Assembly: GCF_037120705.1 (NCBI RefSeq) | Contig: NZ_JAWLJU010000002.1 | Coordinates: 248,001-312,000, forward strand | Direction: 5' to 3' | From: Pseudoalteromonas sp. UG3-2 | Lineage (GTDB): Bacteria; Pseudomonadota; Gammaproteobacteria; Enterobacterales; Alteromonadaceae | DNA: 64,000 bases | Shown here: one piece after another, positions 26,084 through 34,303 of the stretch | How positions within the stretch are numbered: the first letter of the stretch is position 1 | How the letters are laid out: every line of letters begins with the position of its first letter | The notes under the pieces: model-generated | Told to the model about the DNA's origin: nothing | What the model saw: the letters and a program-made list of their open reading frames with translations, nothing else | The model's database searches: none | Position numbers and translations under genes: made by a program

Positions 26084-27355
26084 ATGAAAGTGTATAAACG
26101 TTTAAGCGCCGCTGCCGTGGCTGTCACGCTAGCACTCACAGGTTGCGGCGAAAGTACCTCAAGTAGCCAGGGTCCTGCTTTTCAAGACAATGACACGCCT
26201 GATACAGGTAATCCAACCACACCTACGCAGTTTGACGAAGCGGCCTTGGTGAGCAATTTAGTGAACAATGTACTGACCCCAGCCATCGAGCAATTTAATG
26301 CCCTTGCCACCAAGCAGCAGCAACAGGTTGGTAATTACTGTGCCGCGGAAAAATCGGCGGCAGAAGATACGGCGTCATTACGCACGTTAGCCCAAGACAG
26401 TTGGCGCGATGCTATGGTCAGCTGGCAATACGTCGAAATGATGCAAATGGGCCCACTCACTGCCAATAGCAAAGAGCTTAAGAACAACATTTATGTATGG
26501 CCTGCCACGGGATCACTTTGTGCCCTAGACCAAGATGTTGCCTACTTCGAAGACGGTGTTATCAATGGCGACAGCGATAGACCCTATGTGCTTGAAGAGC
26601 GTACCTCGAATCGTAAAGGCTTGACGGCACTTGAGTACCTTTTATTTAGCGATGAGCTTAACCATCACTGCACCACGGCCAACACCGCGTTAGCAACATG
26701 GAATACCCGCCCAGAGCAAGAGCGTCGCATTGCCAGATGTGAATTTGCCACGGCAGTTGCCCAAGATATCGAAGGGCACAGTGAAACCTTGTTAACGCGC
26801 TGGAATGGCGACCAAGGCTATGCCGCCAAGCTGCTTAATGCAGGTGGCCCAGGCTCTCCTTTCGATACACCGCACCTAGCGCTGAATGAGATCTCAAAAG
26901 CGCTATTCTACATGACCGAAGAGTTAAAGGATGGCAAGGTAGCAACACCATTGGGTTTAGGTTTTCCAAACGCCTGTGGTTTAGAGGCTTGTCCTGAAGC
27001 CGTAGAGTCTCCGATTGCGGCGCACTCTAAAGAAAACTTACTCGCCAACATTCGTGCCTTTAAACAGATTTTCACCGGCCAGGGCAGTGACAGCGATAAC
27101 ACCCTAGGCTTTGATGATTTTCTCGATGCCGAAGATGGCAGCGATGTTAAAGCACGCATGTTAGAGGGATTAGCCGCAGCAGAAGCAACATTAATGGCGA
27201 TGCCGGCGAGCTTACAGCAAGAATTGGCAAATAACCCTGAAAACGTAACGCAAACGCACACAGACGTTAAAGTTGTAACGGATGACTTAAAAGCGGACTT
27301 TATCGAAAAGCTCGCCCTAGAACTTCCACAAACTTCGGCAGGTGACAATGACTAA
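26084..27355 (+). CDS. Imelysin-family (M75/IrpA-like) lipoprotein
   Basis: This is an exported lipoprotein of 423 residues. The lipobox is LALTGC (Cys 21 from this start), and a helical imelysin domain follows (from about residue 55, with SWRDAMVSWQYVEMMQMGP and NNIYVWPATGSLCALD). The family signature GxHxxE reads GLTALE (residues about 179-184), so the His is replaced by Thr; the protein is unlikely to be a standard peptidase and may only bind metal. IrpA-type relatives are needed for growth under low iron. I took the second ATG (26084); the first, at 26078, adds two residues. It overlaps the receptor gene start and is probably translationally coupled to it. Confidence 0.88.
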   Translation: MKVYKRLSAAAVAVTLALTGCGESTSSSQGPAFQDNDTPDTGNPTTPTQFDEAALVSNLVNNVLTPAIEQFNALATKQQQQVGNYCAAEKSAAEDTASLRTLAQDSWRDAMVSWQYVEMMQMGPLTANSKELKNNIYVWPATGSLCALDQDVAYFEDGVINGDSDRPYVLEERTSNRKGLTALEYLLFSDELNHHCTTANTALATWNTRPEQERRIARCEFATAVAQDIEGHSETLLTRWNGDQGYAAKLLNAGGPGSPFDTPHLALNEISKALFYMTEELKDGKVATPLGLGFPNACGLEACPEAVESPIAAHSKENLLANIRAFKQIFTGQGSDSDNTLGFDDFLDAEDGSDVKARMLEGLAAAEATLMAMPASLQQELANNPENVTQTHTDVKVVTDDLKADFIEKLALELPQTSAGDND

Positions 27356-29588
27356 GCGTATGAACATGAAAAAATCTTTACTGGCAGTGGCAACCGCCTT
27401 GGCTATGCCATATGCCATTGCGGCCGATGATAATGCCGATATTGAGCACATTTCGATTATTAGCCACCACGATAAGCTACGCAAAGAAGCCGGCTCGGCA
27501 ACCTTGTTGTCAGAAGCGCAGCTAGAGGAATACGAATACGACGACATTCACCGTATTTTGGCTAACGTGCCGGGTGTCAATATTCGTGAGGAAGATGGTT
27601 ACGGGCTGCGTCCAAACATTGGCTTTCGAGGCGTAACGCCTGAACGCAGTAAAAAAATCACCATTATGGAAGATGGGGTGTTAATCGGGCCGGCGCCATA
27701 TTCCGCTCCCGCAGCGTACTATTTCCCAGTGACCACGCGCATGACCGCAGTGGAAGTGTTTAAAGGTCCTGCAGCTATCCAACATGGCCCACAGACGGTG
27801 GCTGGCGCACTGAACTTAGTCACCAGACAAGTTCCTGAGTTTACCGAAGGTGGCTTAGATGTGGCGGCAGGCAGTGATGGTTACAGTAAAGCACATGGTT
27901 ATTATGGCTCGGTGGTAAATAATGTTGGTTTCTTATTTGAAGCAGTTAATTTACAAGCCGATGGCTTTAAAGAGCTAGACAATGGCGGGGATACCGGGTT
28001 TGAAAAAAATGATTTTCTCGCCAAGTTCAATTACAAACTAAGCCAAGGCGATTTAAACCACACCTTTGGCCTTAAGCTTAGTTACGCTGATGAGCTGTCG
28101 GATGAAACCTACTTGGGGTTAACGGATGAAGACTTTGCGGCGAATCCGTATCGTCGTTATGCTGCCACGCAGCCTGCCGAGATGGATACCAAACACACCC
28201 AAGTGATGTTTTCACACCTCCTTGAAGGGAATGGCTTTGATGTCATTACGCGCCTTTATCGCAATGATTACGAACGTGCTTGGTTAAAACTCAACGGCAT
28301 TGGCAGCAGTGGTGGTCCATCGTTGTCCAAGGTGTTGGCCAATCCAGCAGATTTCGCTGATGAATACGCTGTTATCACTGGCAGTCGAGACTCAGTGATT
28401 GCCGGTTCAAACTTATTCTTAACCATGGGCACCAACGACCGTGAATACTTTTCTCAAGGCGTACAAGTGGATGCCGATGCTACCGTGTCGCTATTTGGTT
28501 TAGAGCACGATGTCGCTGTAGGTTTGCGCTTTCACGAGGATGAAATTGAACGTAAGCACTTTGAGCAAGCATATGCGATGGAGTCTGGCATCCCGATGTT
28601 GGTGGAAGGCTCCAAGCAGTTCGCCTCACTGAATTCAGAAAACACCAAAGCTTGGTCTGTTTACATTGAAGATAAAGTGCAACTGGATGCCCTGACTCTA
28701 GGAGTTGGCTTACGTGGTGAGCTGATGGACATGTACTACCAAGACAACAAAGATGCCGATCGCTGGATTGATAAAACCACGCGTATTTGGCTACCCAGTG
28801 TCAGTGGCTTTTATCAGTTATCTGAGGATGCCGGATTATTGTTTGGTGTACACCAAGGCTTTATCCCGTCGTCACCGCAGCAAGATCCGAATTTAGAACT
28901 TGAGAAAAGTATTAACTATGAGTTCGGTGGTCGCTTTAATGATGGCGTAACACAGTTTGAGGTGGTTAGCTTCTTTAATGATTACGACAATCTCAATGAA
29001 ACCTGCGGCCAGTCAAACTGTGGTGTAAATGATCAGCAAGGGCGTCAGTTCAGTGGCGGTGAGGCCAGCGTGTATGGCCTTGAGATGCAGTTTGCCCAGC
29101 GTTACCCATTAAACCTGCAGGTAGACATTCCGTATAGCTTTACCTATACCTACACCAAAGGGGAGTTTGAAAGTGAGCAATTCACTAAATTCGCCCAATG
29201 GGGCCACATTAAAGACGGTGATGAACTGCCGTATTTACCAGATCATCAAGCGACCTTTAACATTGGTCTAGCAGCGAATGACTGGAAAATTAATTTAGCA
29301 GTGAAGTACATAAGCTCAATGTCGGAATCGGCAGGCCGTAGCTGGGTGTTATACGATGCCAGCGGTCAAACGGAACTGGACAGCTATGAGCTGCCACTGG
29401 AATCGTCAAAAGTGCCGAGCGCGACCATTGTGGATTTATCAGCAAGCTATGAACTGGGCCGTTATGGTCAAATCTATGGCAAAATAGATAACCTGTTCGA
29501 TGATGCTGAAATCGTCAGTCGTCGCCCGTATGGCGCTAGACCAGGTAAACCAAGACAGGTTAGCCTGGGCTATAAATATCGCTTTTAA
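27348..29588 (+). CDS. TonB-dependent receptor, FecA-like
   Basis: This is an outer-membrane gated beta-barrel of about 746 residues. The signal peptide (MNMKKSLLAVATALAMPYAIA) is followed by a TonB-box-like segment (IEHISIISHH). The plug domain shows DIHRILANVPGVNIREEDGYG, NIGFRGVTPERSKKITIMED, FKGPAAIQHGPQTVAGALNL, and the barrel ends in the usual aromatic residue (GYKYRF). Plug details resemble FecA-type siderophore/citrate receptors. I favour the ATG at 27348 with GCAGGTG upstream, overlapping the imelysin stop; ATGs at 27360 and 27366 are alternatives. With its neighbours it probably imports a metal complex; the ligand is not known. Confidence 0.92.
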   Translation: MTKRMNMKKSLLAVATALAMPYAIAADDNADIEHISIISHHDKLRKEAGSATLLSEAQLEEYEYDDIHRILANVPGVNIREEDGYGLRPNIGFRGVTPERSKKITIMEDGVLIGPAPYSAPAAYYFPVTTRMTAVEVFKGPAAIQHGPQTVAGALNLVTRQVPEFTEGGLDVAAGSDGYSKAHGYYGSVVNNVGFLFEAVNLQADGFKELDNGGDTGFEKNDFLAKFNYKLSQGDLNHTFGLKLSYADELSDETYLGLTDEDFAANPYRRYAATQPAEMDTKHTQVMFSHLLEGNGFDVITRLYRNDYERAWLKLNGIGSSGGPSLSKVLANPADFADEYAVITGSRDSVIAGSNLFLTMGTNDREYFSQGVQVDADATVSLFGLEHDVAVGLRFHEDEIERKHFEQAYAMESGIPMLVEGSKQFASLNSENTKAWSVYIEDKVQLDALTLGVGLRGELMDMYYQDNKDADRWIDKTTRIWLPSVSGFYQLSEDAGLLFGVHQGFIPSSPQQDPNLELEKSINYEFGGRFNDGVTQFEVVSFFNDYDNLNETCGQSNCGVNDQQGRQFSGGEASVYGLEMQFAQRYPLNLQVDIPYSFTYTYTKGEFESEQFTKFAQWGHIKDGDELPYLPDHQATFNIGLAANDWKINLAVKYISSMSESAGRSWVLYDASGQTELDSYELPLESSKVPSATIVDLSASYELGRYGQIYGKIDNLFDDAEIVSRRPYGARPGKPRQVSLGYKYRF

Positions 29589-29601
29589 AAAATAAAGGCA
29601 T

Positions 29602-29628
29602 GGGGCTCAATGCGGTGGCTTGAGCCCC
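29602..29628 (+). terminator. Stem-loop after the FecA-like receptor
   Basis: GGGGCTCAA (29602-29610) pairs with TTGAGCCCC (29620-29628) around a 9-base loop. The tail (AATTTGCG) is T-poor, so termination may be partial and let the desaturase-like gene be read. Confidence 0.6.
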
Positions 29629-29684
29629 AATTTGCGATTAATATATGGTAATCGCACAGCAACACGATTTACTCTGGAACCCCT

Positions 29685-30674
29685 ATGTTAGAGCAATTAT
29701 GGCAAAGCATTGTTGAACTCCCTGGTTATCTTTTCGATGCTAATAAGAGAGTGTATTTGCCATACTTGTTGGGTGCTGTGGTGATGGCACTGCCGGTGTA
29801 TTACGCCAGTGAAAAAGTACGTTCCAGCAAGGGCTTTGTTAAGTTCTTATTTCCCAAACAGGTCTGGTGGTGTCAAAGCGCTAAGCTGGACTATTGTTTG
29901 CTGATCACCAATCGACTCATTAAAGCGGCCACCTTTACTCCTATTGTGTTAACCATGGTTCCCATTGCCATGGGCTTATCGGATGGTTTTGAGCAGCTAT
30001 TTGGCCCTGCTTTGCATCTCGATGCGCCGCCTTGGTTAGTGATCTCTTTATTTACCTTGATGCTGTTTTTAGTCGATGATCTAACGCGTTTTTTGCTGCA
30101 CCTGCTGCTTCATAAAGTTCCTTTTCTGTGGGAATTTCACAAGGTGCACCACTCAGCGAAAGTGCTGACACCGTTTACCATTTATCGCTCTCATCCTGTG
30201 GAGAGTTATCTATATGCTTGTCGTATGGCGCTAACTCAAGGGATTGTGGTGGGGTGTGGCTATTATGTCTTTGGTGACACCTTGAGTATGTATGACATTC
30301 TTGGCGCCAATGCCTTTGTCTTTTTGTTTAATATTTTTGGTGCCAACTTGCGTCACTCCCATATTTGGTTTAGTTGGGGAGACCGGCTCGAAGGCTGGTT
30401 TATCAGCCCAGCGCAGCATCAGGTGCACCACAGTGACAATCCGGCGCATTTTGATAGTAACTTAGGCTCGGCGCTGGCGATTTGGGATCGTCTCTATGGC
30501 TCTTTGATCAAAGCCTCTGAAGCGGGGAAAGTGTCGATTGGTGTTGGCCAGTACGATGCTGGGCATGATTCACTCAGTGCCATTTATCTAAAACCAATTA
30601 AGCTTGCAATGAAAACATTAGTGCCGAAAAAGCCGGTGAAACCGATAGTAGAAAAGCAACTGAAGAGAAAATAG
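29685..30674 (+). CDS. Fatty acid hydroxylase/sterol desaturase-family membrane protein
   Basis: This 329-residue integral membrane protein has three to four hydrophobic segments and the di-iron histidine boxes of the superfamily: HLLLH (HxxxH), HKVHH (HxxHH), and near the C-terminus HQVHH (HxxHH) with a separate H in NLRHSHIW. It should be an oxygen-dependent hydroxylase or desaturase acting on a lipid-like substrate in the inner membrane. The family commonly accompanies DUF4856/imelysin/TonB receptor loci in marine bacteria, but why is not understood; it may modify a lipid or use the imported metal. It lies 96 bases after the receptor, beyond a weak stem-loop. Confidence 0.88.
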   Translation: MLEQLWQSIVELPGYLFDANKRVYLPYLLGAVVMALPVYYASEKVRSSKGFVKFLFPKQVWWCQSAKLDYCLLITNRLIKAATFTPIVLTMVPIAMGLSDGFEQLFGPALHLDAPPWLVISLFTLMLFLVDDLTRFLLHLLLHKVPFLWEFHKVHHSAKVLTPFTIYRSHPVESYLYACRMALTQGIVVGCGYYVFGDTLSMYDILGANAFVFLFNIFGANLRHSHIWFSWGDRLEGWFISPAQHQVHHSDNPAHFDSNLGSALAIWDRLYGSLIKASEAGKVSIGVGQYDAGHDSLSAIYLKPIKLAMKTLVPKKPVKPIVEKQLKRK

Positions 30675-30701
30675 GCTGACGACGGGCATTGTCAGCCTAT
30701 T
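30670..30701. terminator. Perfect 11-bp hairpin at the end of the desaturase-like gene
   Basis: AATAGGCTGAC (30670-30680) and GTCAGCCTATT (30691-30701) pair perfectly, overlapping the desaturase-like gene's stop. On the minus strand it is followed by a T-rich tail and could end the small gene at 30728-31015. Confidence 0.7.
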
Positions 30702-30703
30702 GT

Positions 30704-30727
30704 GGGAGAGTAGGCTCCCTAATTTTT
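30704..30727 (+). terminator. Second terminator after the uptake locus
   Basis: GGGAG (30704-30708) and CTCCC (30715-30719) form a short stem followed by TAATTTTTTT on the plus strand, so it should end transcription of the desaturase-like gene. Confidence 0.65.
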
Positions 30728-31015
30728 TTAGTGCAATTGGGTGGCTGATTTGGTGCGGTAGAATCCCAATTCATTTAATTTTTCAATTAACTTAGGATCA
30801 TCTAAGCGATTCGGAGTTTCTTGCTCGCGCAAGAAGTGATCCGTCGGAACAGCATGTAAATCGAGCATTTTATGGAATAAAATGTGTCGGATTGTTAGCG
30901 CTGTCATGCCTTCGTCCTGAATAGCATCAAGCTTGTCTTGAAGGTCTGAAAATGGTGCTGCTTTAACATCGTCCACTGCTGCAGAATATTGACCATTCGA
31001 TTTGTTTTTAAACAT
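30728..31015 (-). CDS. Unrecognised small cytosolic protein (95 aa)
   Basis: I do not recognise this family. From the ATG at 31015, with GGAGG four bases upstream, the product is 95 residues. It is soluble, without signal peptide, and mostly helical: an amphipathic stretch SDLQDKLDAIQDEGMTALTI leads into RHILFHKMLDLHAVPTDHFL, which is unusually rich in histidine, and a charged C-terminal helix PKLIEKLNELGFYRTKS. The strong ribosome-binding site, the codon pattern and flanking stem-loops support a real, monocistronic gene. The upstream 274 bases hold a perfect 14-bp palindrome but no other gene. Confidence 0.8.
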   Translation of the reverse strand: MFKNKSNGQYSAAVDDVKAAPFSDLQDKLDAIQDEGMTALTIRHILFHKMLDLHAVPTDHFLREQETPNRLDDPKLIEKLNELGFYRTKSATQLH

Positions 31016-31209
31016 ACGGCCTCCAAAGAGAGTTTGTTCACAATCCAGTGACACTGACTTACATTAACCAAACTCACTATTTTATGTGTATAAAATAGAG
31101 ACTTAGGTCACTTCCAATGCAGTCAGTTTACTCCGAAGTGGGATGAAATTGCTAATACCGATGTAAAGCTTTGTAAATCGAATAATGCGGTCAACGCCAT
31201 AATATTTTA

Positions 31210-31223
31210 TACGTCTAGACGTA
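31210..31223. promoter_or_regulatory. Perfect 14-bp palindrome TACGTCTAGACGTA
   Basis: This perfect palindrome lies in the gap between the antiporter end (31290) and the small gene start (31015), about 195 bases before the latter. Its size and symmetry fit a dimeric repressor site; the binder is unknown. Confidence 0.45.
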
Positions 31224-31248
31224 ACTTTCTGATATGCAGGTGGAAATG

Positions 31249-31278
31249 GTTCTCAGTACCATTTAAGGTACTGAGAAC
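31249..31278 (-). terminator. Perfect 12-bp hairpin downstream of the antiporter gene
   Basis: GTTCTCAGTACC (31249-31260) and GGTACTGAGAAC (31267-31278) pair perfectly around a 6-base loop, 11 bases after the minus-strand stop. There is no strong U-run after it. Confidence 0.6.
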
Positions 31279-31289
31279 TCGCAGTTAAA

Positions 31290-32861
31290 TTAAGAAAATA
31301 ATTTTTCTTTGACGTGTTCTGCAAAGCCACTACCGGCTTCTAAGTAGAAGTTATAGGTTGAATCCACTCCCATATCTTCAAGCTCTTTTTGCTGATCTGG
31401 GTAGTTGGCAATGGCGGTGACCTGGCCATCGTAGCCGGATGCTTTCAACTGCTCAAGGGCATAAATGTTTTGCATGTGCTTGGGCATGGCCAGCATGACC
31501 ATTTCTACTTCAGAATGGTTAACCCGTTGCCAAAAGTCTGGGTCGGTGGCATCCGCCGTCAGCACTCGCCGGCCCCGCGAGACATGTTTATCCACCACTT
31601 CCGGTTTGATATCAACGCCGGCAACGGTATCGGGGAAGCTGGCTTGAATGGTCTCGTAAGCACCGGTGCCAATTCTACCCATACCAAAAATGACCACCTT
31701 GGTATTAGCGAGGTTAACGGGCATTTCTTCTTCCAAACGCACTTTACTTTCAAACTTCAATAGCCAAGGTTCGAGTTTGACGTAAATCTCATTGGCGCGC
31801 TTGTTAATGGGAGACGCGATAACAAAGGTAATCGAAACAGCAATTGCCACCACTGCCAGCCAATCCGCCGCAATCAAACCCGATGCCGAGGCGACCGCAC
31901 AGACAATCAAGCCAAATTCACTGTAGTTGCTGAGGGTAAAGGCACTAAGCAATGAAGTCCGTGCCCGTAGCTTAAACATATTGGTAAAGGCGTAGTAAAG
32001 TGACACTTTAAGAGGCAGCACCACAACTAACAACAGCGCGATAAGCAGGGCATCTAGGGTAATGATGGCATTTAAACCAATATTGAGGAAAAAGCCCACC
32101 AACAGAATGTCTTTTAGATTCAGTAGCGCCTTGGAAAGTTCACCTGCTTTTTTGTGTGGAGCAAAAATCATCCCCATGATAAGGGCGCCCAAGTCGCCTT
32201 TTAAACCGGCAAATTCAAAGGCGTGATAGCCGGCAACTAAAGCAAAGAAAAAGCCAAACAGTGGTAATAGCTCGCCGTGTTTCGAGCGGCTTAACACCCA
32301 AAACATTAGCGGGCGCACTAGAGGTAAAGCGATCAGTAGCGCCAGAGCCCAGATATTAGGGGCTTTGCCAGTACTTACGGCAAGAAATATCACCGCGAAG
32401 ATGTCTTGCATCACCAAGATACCAATGGAAATCTTACCATGCAGGCTCGCCATTTCACCGCGCTCTTCAAGCACCTTAACGGCAAATACCGTACTGGAAA
32501 AACTAAAGGCGAAGCCCACCAAAAGGGCGCTCTGCCAATCTAAATCGGTAAATAGCGGCAGACTCATGGCGCCCAGCATCAGTAATAGACCAGCAAAAAA
32601 CGCGCTGCTGGTGATAATGTGCATGGTGGCTGGGGCCCAGACTTGGGGTTTAAGTAAGTTACCGACTCGCAGTTTTAAACCTATGCTAAACAGTAACAGG
32701 GTGACACCTAAGTCCGCTAACTGAGTCAGTAAATCGGTCGTTTGGTGGCCCAGCAAATTGAGCACAAACCCCGCCATCAAAAAGCCAATCAAAGGCGGCA
32801 GCTTTAATTGATAAACCGAAAATCCACAAGCAAATGCGACAGCAAAATAGAGCAGTTCCAT
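31290..32861 (-). CDS. KefB/YbaL-type cation:proton antiporter with RCK (TrkA-N) domain
   Basis: This is a 523-residue CPA2-family antiporter. About 12 hydrophobic segments fill residues 1-375, with the characteristic FAFSFSSTVFAVKVLEERGE helix-loop and GLILVMQDIFAV-like segment GILVMQDIFAVIFLAVSTG, in which the Gln-Asp pair sits in the ion path. Residues about 395-515 form a TrkA-N Rossmann domain (KVVIFGMGRIGTGAYETI, then VEMVMLAMPKH), which binds nucleotide and gates transport. The probable role is K+/H+ or Na+/H+ exchange for pH, osmotic or electrophile stress. No KefF/KefG ancillary gene is adjacent. Confidence 0.92.
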   Translation of the reverse strand: MELLYFAVAFACGFSVYQLKLPPLIGFLMAGFVLNLLGHQTTDLLTQLADLGVTLLLFSIGLKLRVGNLLKPQVWAPATMHIITSSAFFAGLLLMLGAMSLPLFTDLDWQSALLVGFAFSFSSTVFAVKVLEERGEMASLHGKISIGILVMQDIFAVIFLAVSTGKAPNIWALALLIALPLVRPLMFWVLSRSKHGELLPLFGFFFALVAGYHAFEFAGLKGDLGALIMGMIFAPHKKAGELSKALLNLKDILLVGFFLNIGLNAIITLDALLIALLLVVVLPLKVSLYYAFTNMFKLRARTSLLSAFTLSNYSEFGLIVCAVASASGLIAADWLAVVAIAVSITFVIASPINKRANEIYVKLEPWLLKFESKVRLEEEMPVNLANTKVVIFGMGRIGTGAYETIQASFPDTVAGVDIKPEVVDKHVSRGRRVLTADATDPDFWQRVNHSEVEMVMLAMPKHMQNIYALEQLKASGYDGQVTAIANYPDQQKELEDMGVDSTYNFYLEAGSGFAEHVKEKLFS

Positions 32862-32992
32862 AAAATCTTACTTTTATCCTAGATATAACCAGTGTATCAA
32901 AACCTTATGATATATAAATTAGAAATTTTCGCTGACAAGTCGGAGTAAATGTGGTTATGATGCTGTTAAGGACATACCGGACAGGAGACGTA

Positions 32993-33736
32993 ATGTTTAA
33001 AAAGATCCTCGCATCAGTCGGTATCGGTGCAGCAAAAGTTGATACTGTATTAGAAACTGAACATTTGCATCCTGGGCAAAAGTTTCAGGCGCAGATAATT
33101 ATTAAAGGTGGCGACGTTAGCCAAGAAATTTCAGGTCTTGAACTGGCGTTAATGACCCGCGTTAAAGTAGAAGGTGAAGACGGTGAATACTTCACTAACC
33201 ACGTGATTGACCGCTGGCGTGTGGGTGACCAATTCACCATCGCACCGGGAGAAGAGAAGGTGATCCCTTTTGAAGCAAGGCTTCACTCTGAAACCCCAAT
33301 CACTGAAATAAACGCAGGCTACAACCGCTGTCATGTGTGGGTTGATACCGGTTTAGATATCGACTTGGCGCTTGACCCTTCAGACAAAGATGCCTTGCAC
33401 ATTTACCCTAATGAAGCGGTCAAAGCCTGCATGACGGCAATGGAGCGTTTAGGCTTTCACCTTGTTAAAGCCGATGTTGAGAAAGGCTATTTAAGAGCGA
33501 CTGAGTTTCAATCGGTTTCCGGTTGTTATCAAGAGCTAGAATATCGCCCTAATACGCGTTCGCTATTTGGACTGCAAGAAATTGAGCTGTCGTTCGTCCC
33601 TGAGGCGCACCGCACTCATGTACTGATTGAGTTAGACCGCGCATTTCGCGGCGATGGCTATGTTGACTTAACCATTGAGCACGATCACGTCAATATTTCA
33701 CAGCTGTGCGACCAGCTAGAGCGCTTATTTTCGTAA
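32993..33736 (+). CDS. Spo0M-family protein (arrestin-like)
   Basis: This 247-residue protein belongs to the SpoOM family, named for the Bacillus sporulation-control protein but widespread in non-spore-formers. FKKILASVGIGAAKVDTVLE and LHPGQKFQAQIIIKGGDVSQ are the diagnostic N-terminal beta segments of its arrestin-like fold, and GEEKVIPFEARLHSETPITE follows. The role outside Bacillus is unknown; links to cell-envelope or membrane traffic are speculative. I chose the ATG at 32993 with AGGAGA upstream; the frame is open 14 codons further but lacks family residues. It has its own terminator. Confidence 0.92.
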   Translation: MFKKILASVGIGAAKVDTVLETEHLHPGQKFQAQIIIKGGDVSQEISGLELALMTRVKVEGEDGEYFTNHVIDRWRVGDQFTIAPGEEKVIPFEARLHSETPITEINAGYNRCHVWVDTGLDIDLALDPSDKDALHIYPNEAVKACMTAMERLGFHLVKADVEKGYLRATEFQSVSGCYQELEYRPNTRSLFGLQEIELSFVPEAHRTHVLIELDRAFRGDGYVDLTIEHDHVNISQLCDQLERLFS

Positions 33737-33754
33737 CCAAACATAGAAAACACC

Positions 33755-33781
33755 AAGCGCCCACGCATGGGCGCTTTTTTT
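33755..33781 (+). terminator. Terminator of the Spo0M-like gene
   Basis: AAGCGCCCA (33755-33763) pairs with TGGGCGCTT (33768-33776) around a CGCA tetraloop, followed by T5. Confidence 0.9.
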
Positions 33782-33830
33782 GTCTCTAATATAAGTAAAT
33801 AATACCGCCATCAAAACAGGGGAGAACACC

Positions 33831-34286
33831 ATGAACTGGCACGCAAAAACGTATGCGCAGCTGAGCAAAGACGAACTTTATGCTATTTTCAAGGCAAGGG
33901 TCGATGTTTTTGTGGTGGAGCAGAACTGCCCATACCCAGAAATCGATGACATCGATATTGCCGACCATACCCAGCATCTTTTTTTACTGTCAGGCAATGA
34001 ACTGATGGCGTACGCCCGTTGTTATCGTAAATCAGACACTTGTGCGGCAATCGGTCGGGTGTTAGTGGCCGCGCCAGCAAGGGGCAAAGGAATTGCAAAA
34101 AATTTGATGCTGCGGGCCATTGAATGCTGCGAGCAACACATTGCGCACCAACAACTAGAGATCGCCGCGCAGTGCTATTTAGACGGCTTCTACACCGAGC
34201 TGGGCTTTGTAAAGCAAGGAGAGGAATACCTCGAAGATGGTATTCCTCATCAAGACATGGTGCTGCGAAAAAGCACTGTGAAATAA
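33831..34286 (+). CDS. ElaA-type GNAT acetyltransferase
   Basis: This 151-residue GNAT protein resembles ElaA. The family's N-terminal pattern LYAIFKARVDVFVVEQNCPY and PEIDDIDIADHTQHLFLL is present, and the acetyl-CoA loop reads RVLVAAPARGKGIAKNLM. The C-terminal strand LELGFVKQGEEY-like segment (ELGFVKQGEEYLEDGIPHQD) closes the fold. The substrate is not known for the family. It is a single gene with GGGGAG upstream, ending convergent with the Na+ symporter gene 17 bases away. Confidence 0.92.
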   Translation: MNWHAKTYAQLSKDELYAIFKARVDVFVVEQNCPYPEIDDIDIADHTQHLFLLSGNELMAYARCYRKSDTCAAIGRVLVAAPARGKGIAKNLMLRAIECCEQHIAHQQLEIAAQCYLDGFYTELGFVKQGEEYLEDGIPHQDMVLRKSTVK

Positions 34287-34303
34287 ACCGTTAGCAGCTG
34301 TGG

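Noticed and set aside
26908-27348. 146-aa open frame on the minus strand
   Set aside because: It is fully antisense to the imelysin gene, has Ser/Ala-rich low-complexity composition typical of a shadow frame, and no ribosome-binding site.
32993-33736. Sporulation function
   Set aside because: The Spo0M family is common in non-spore-forming Gram-negatives, and nothing else in the window relates to sporulation.
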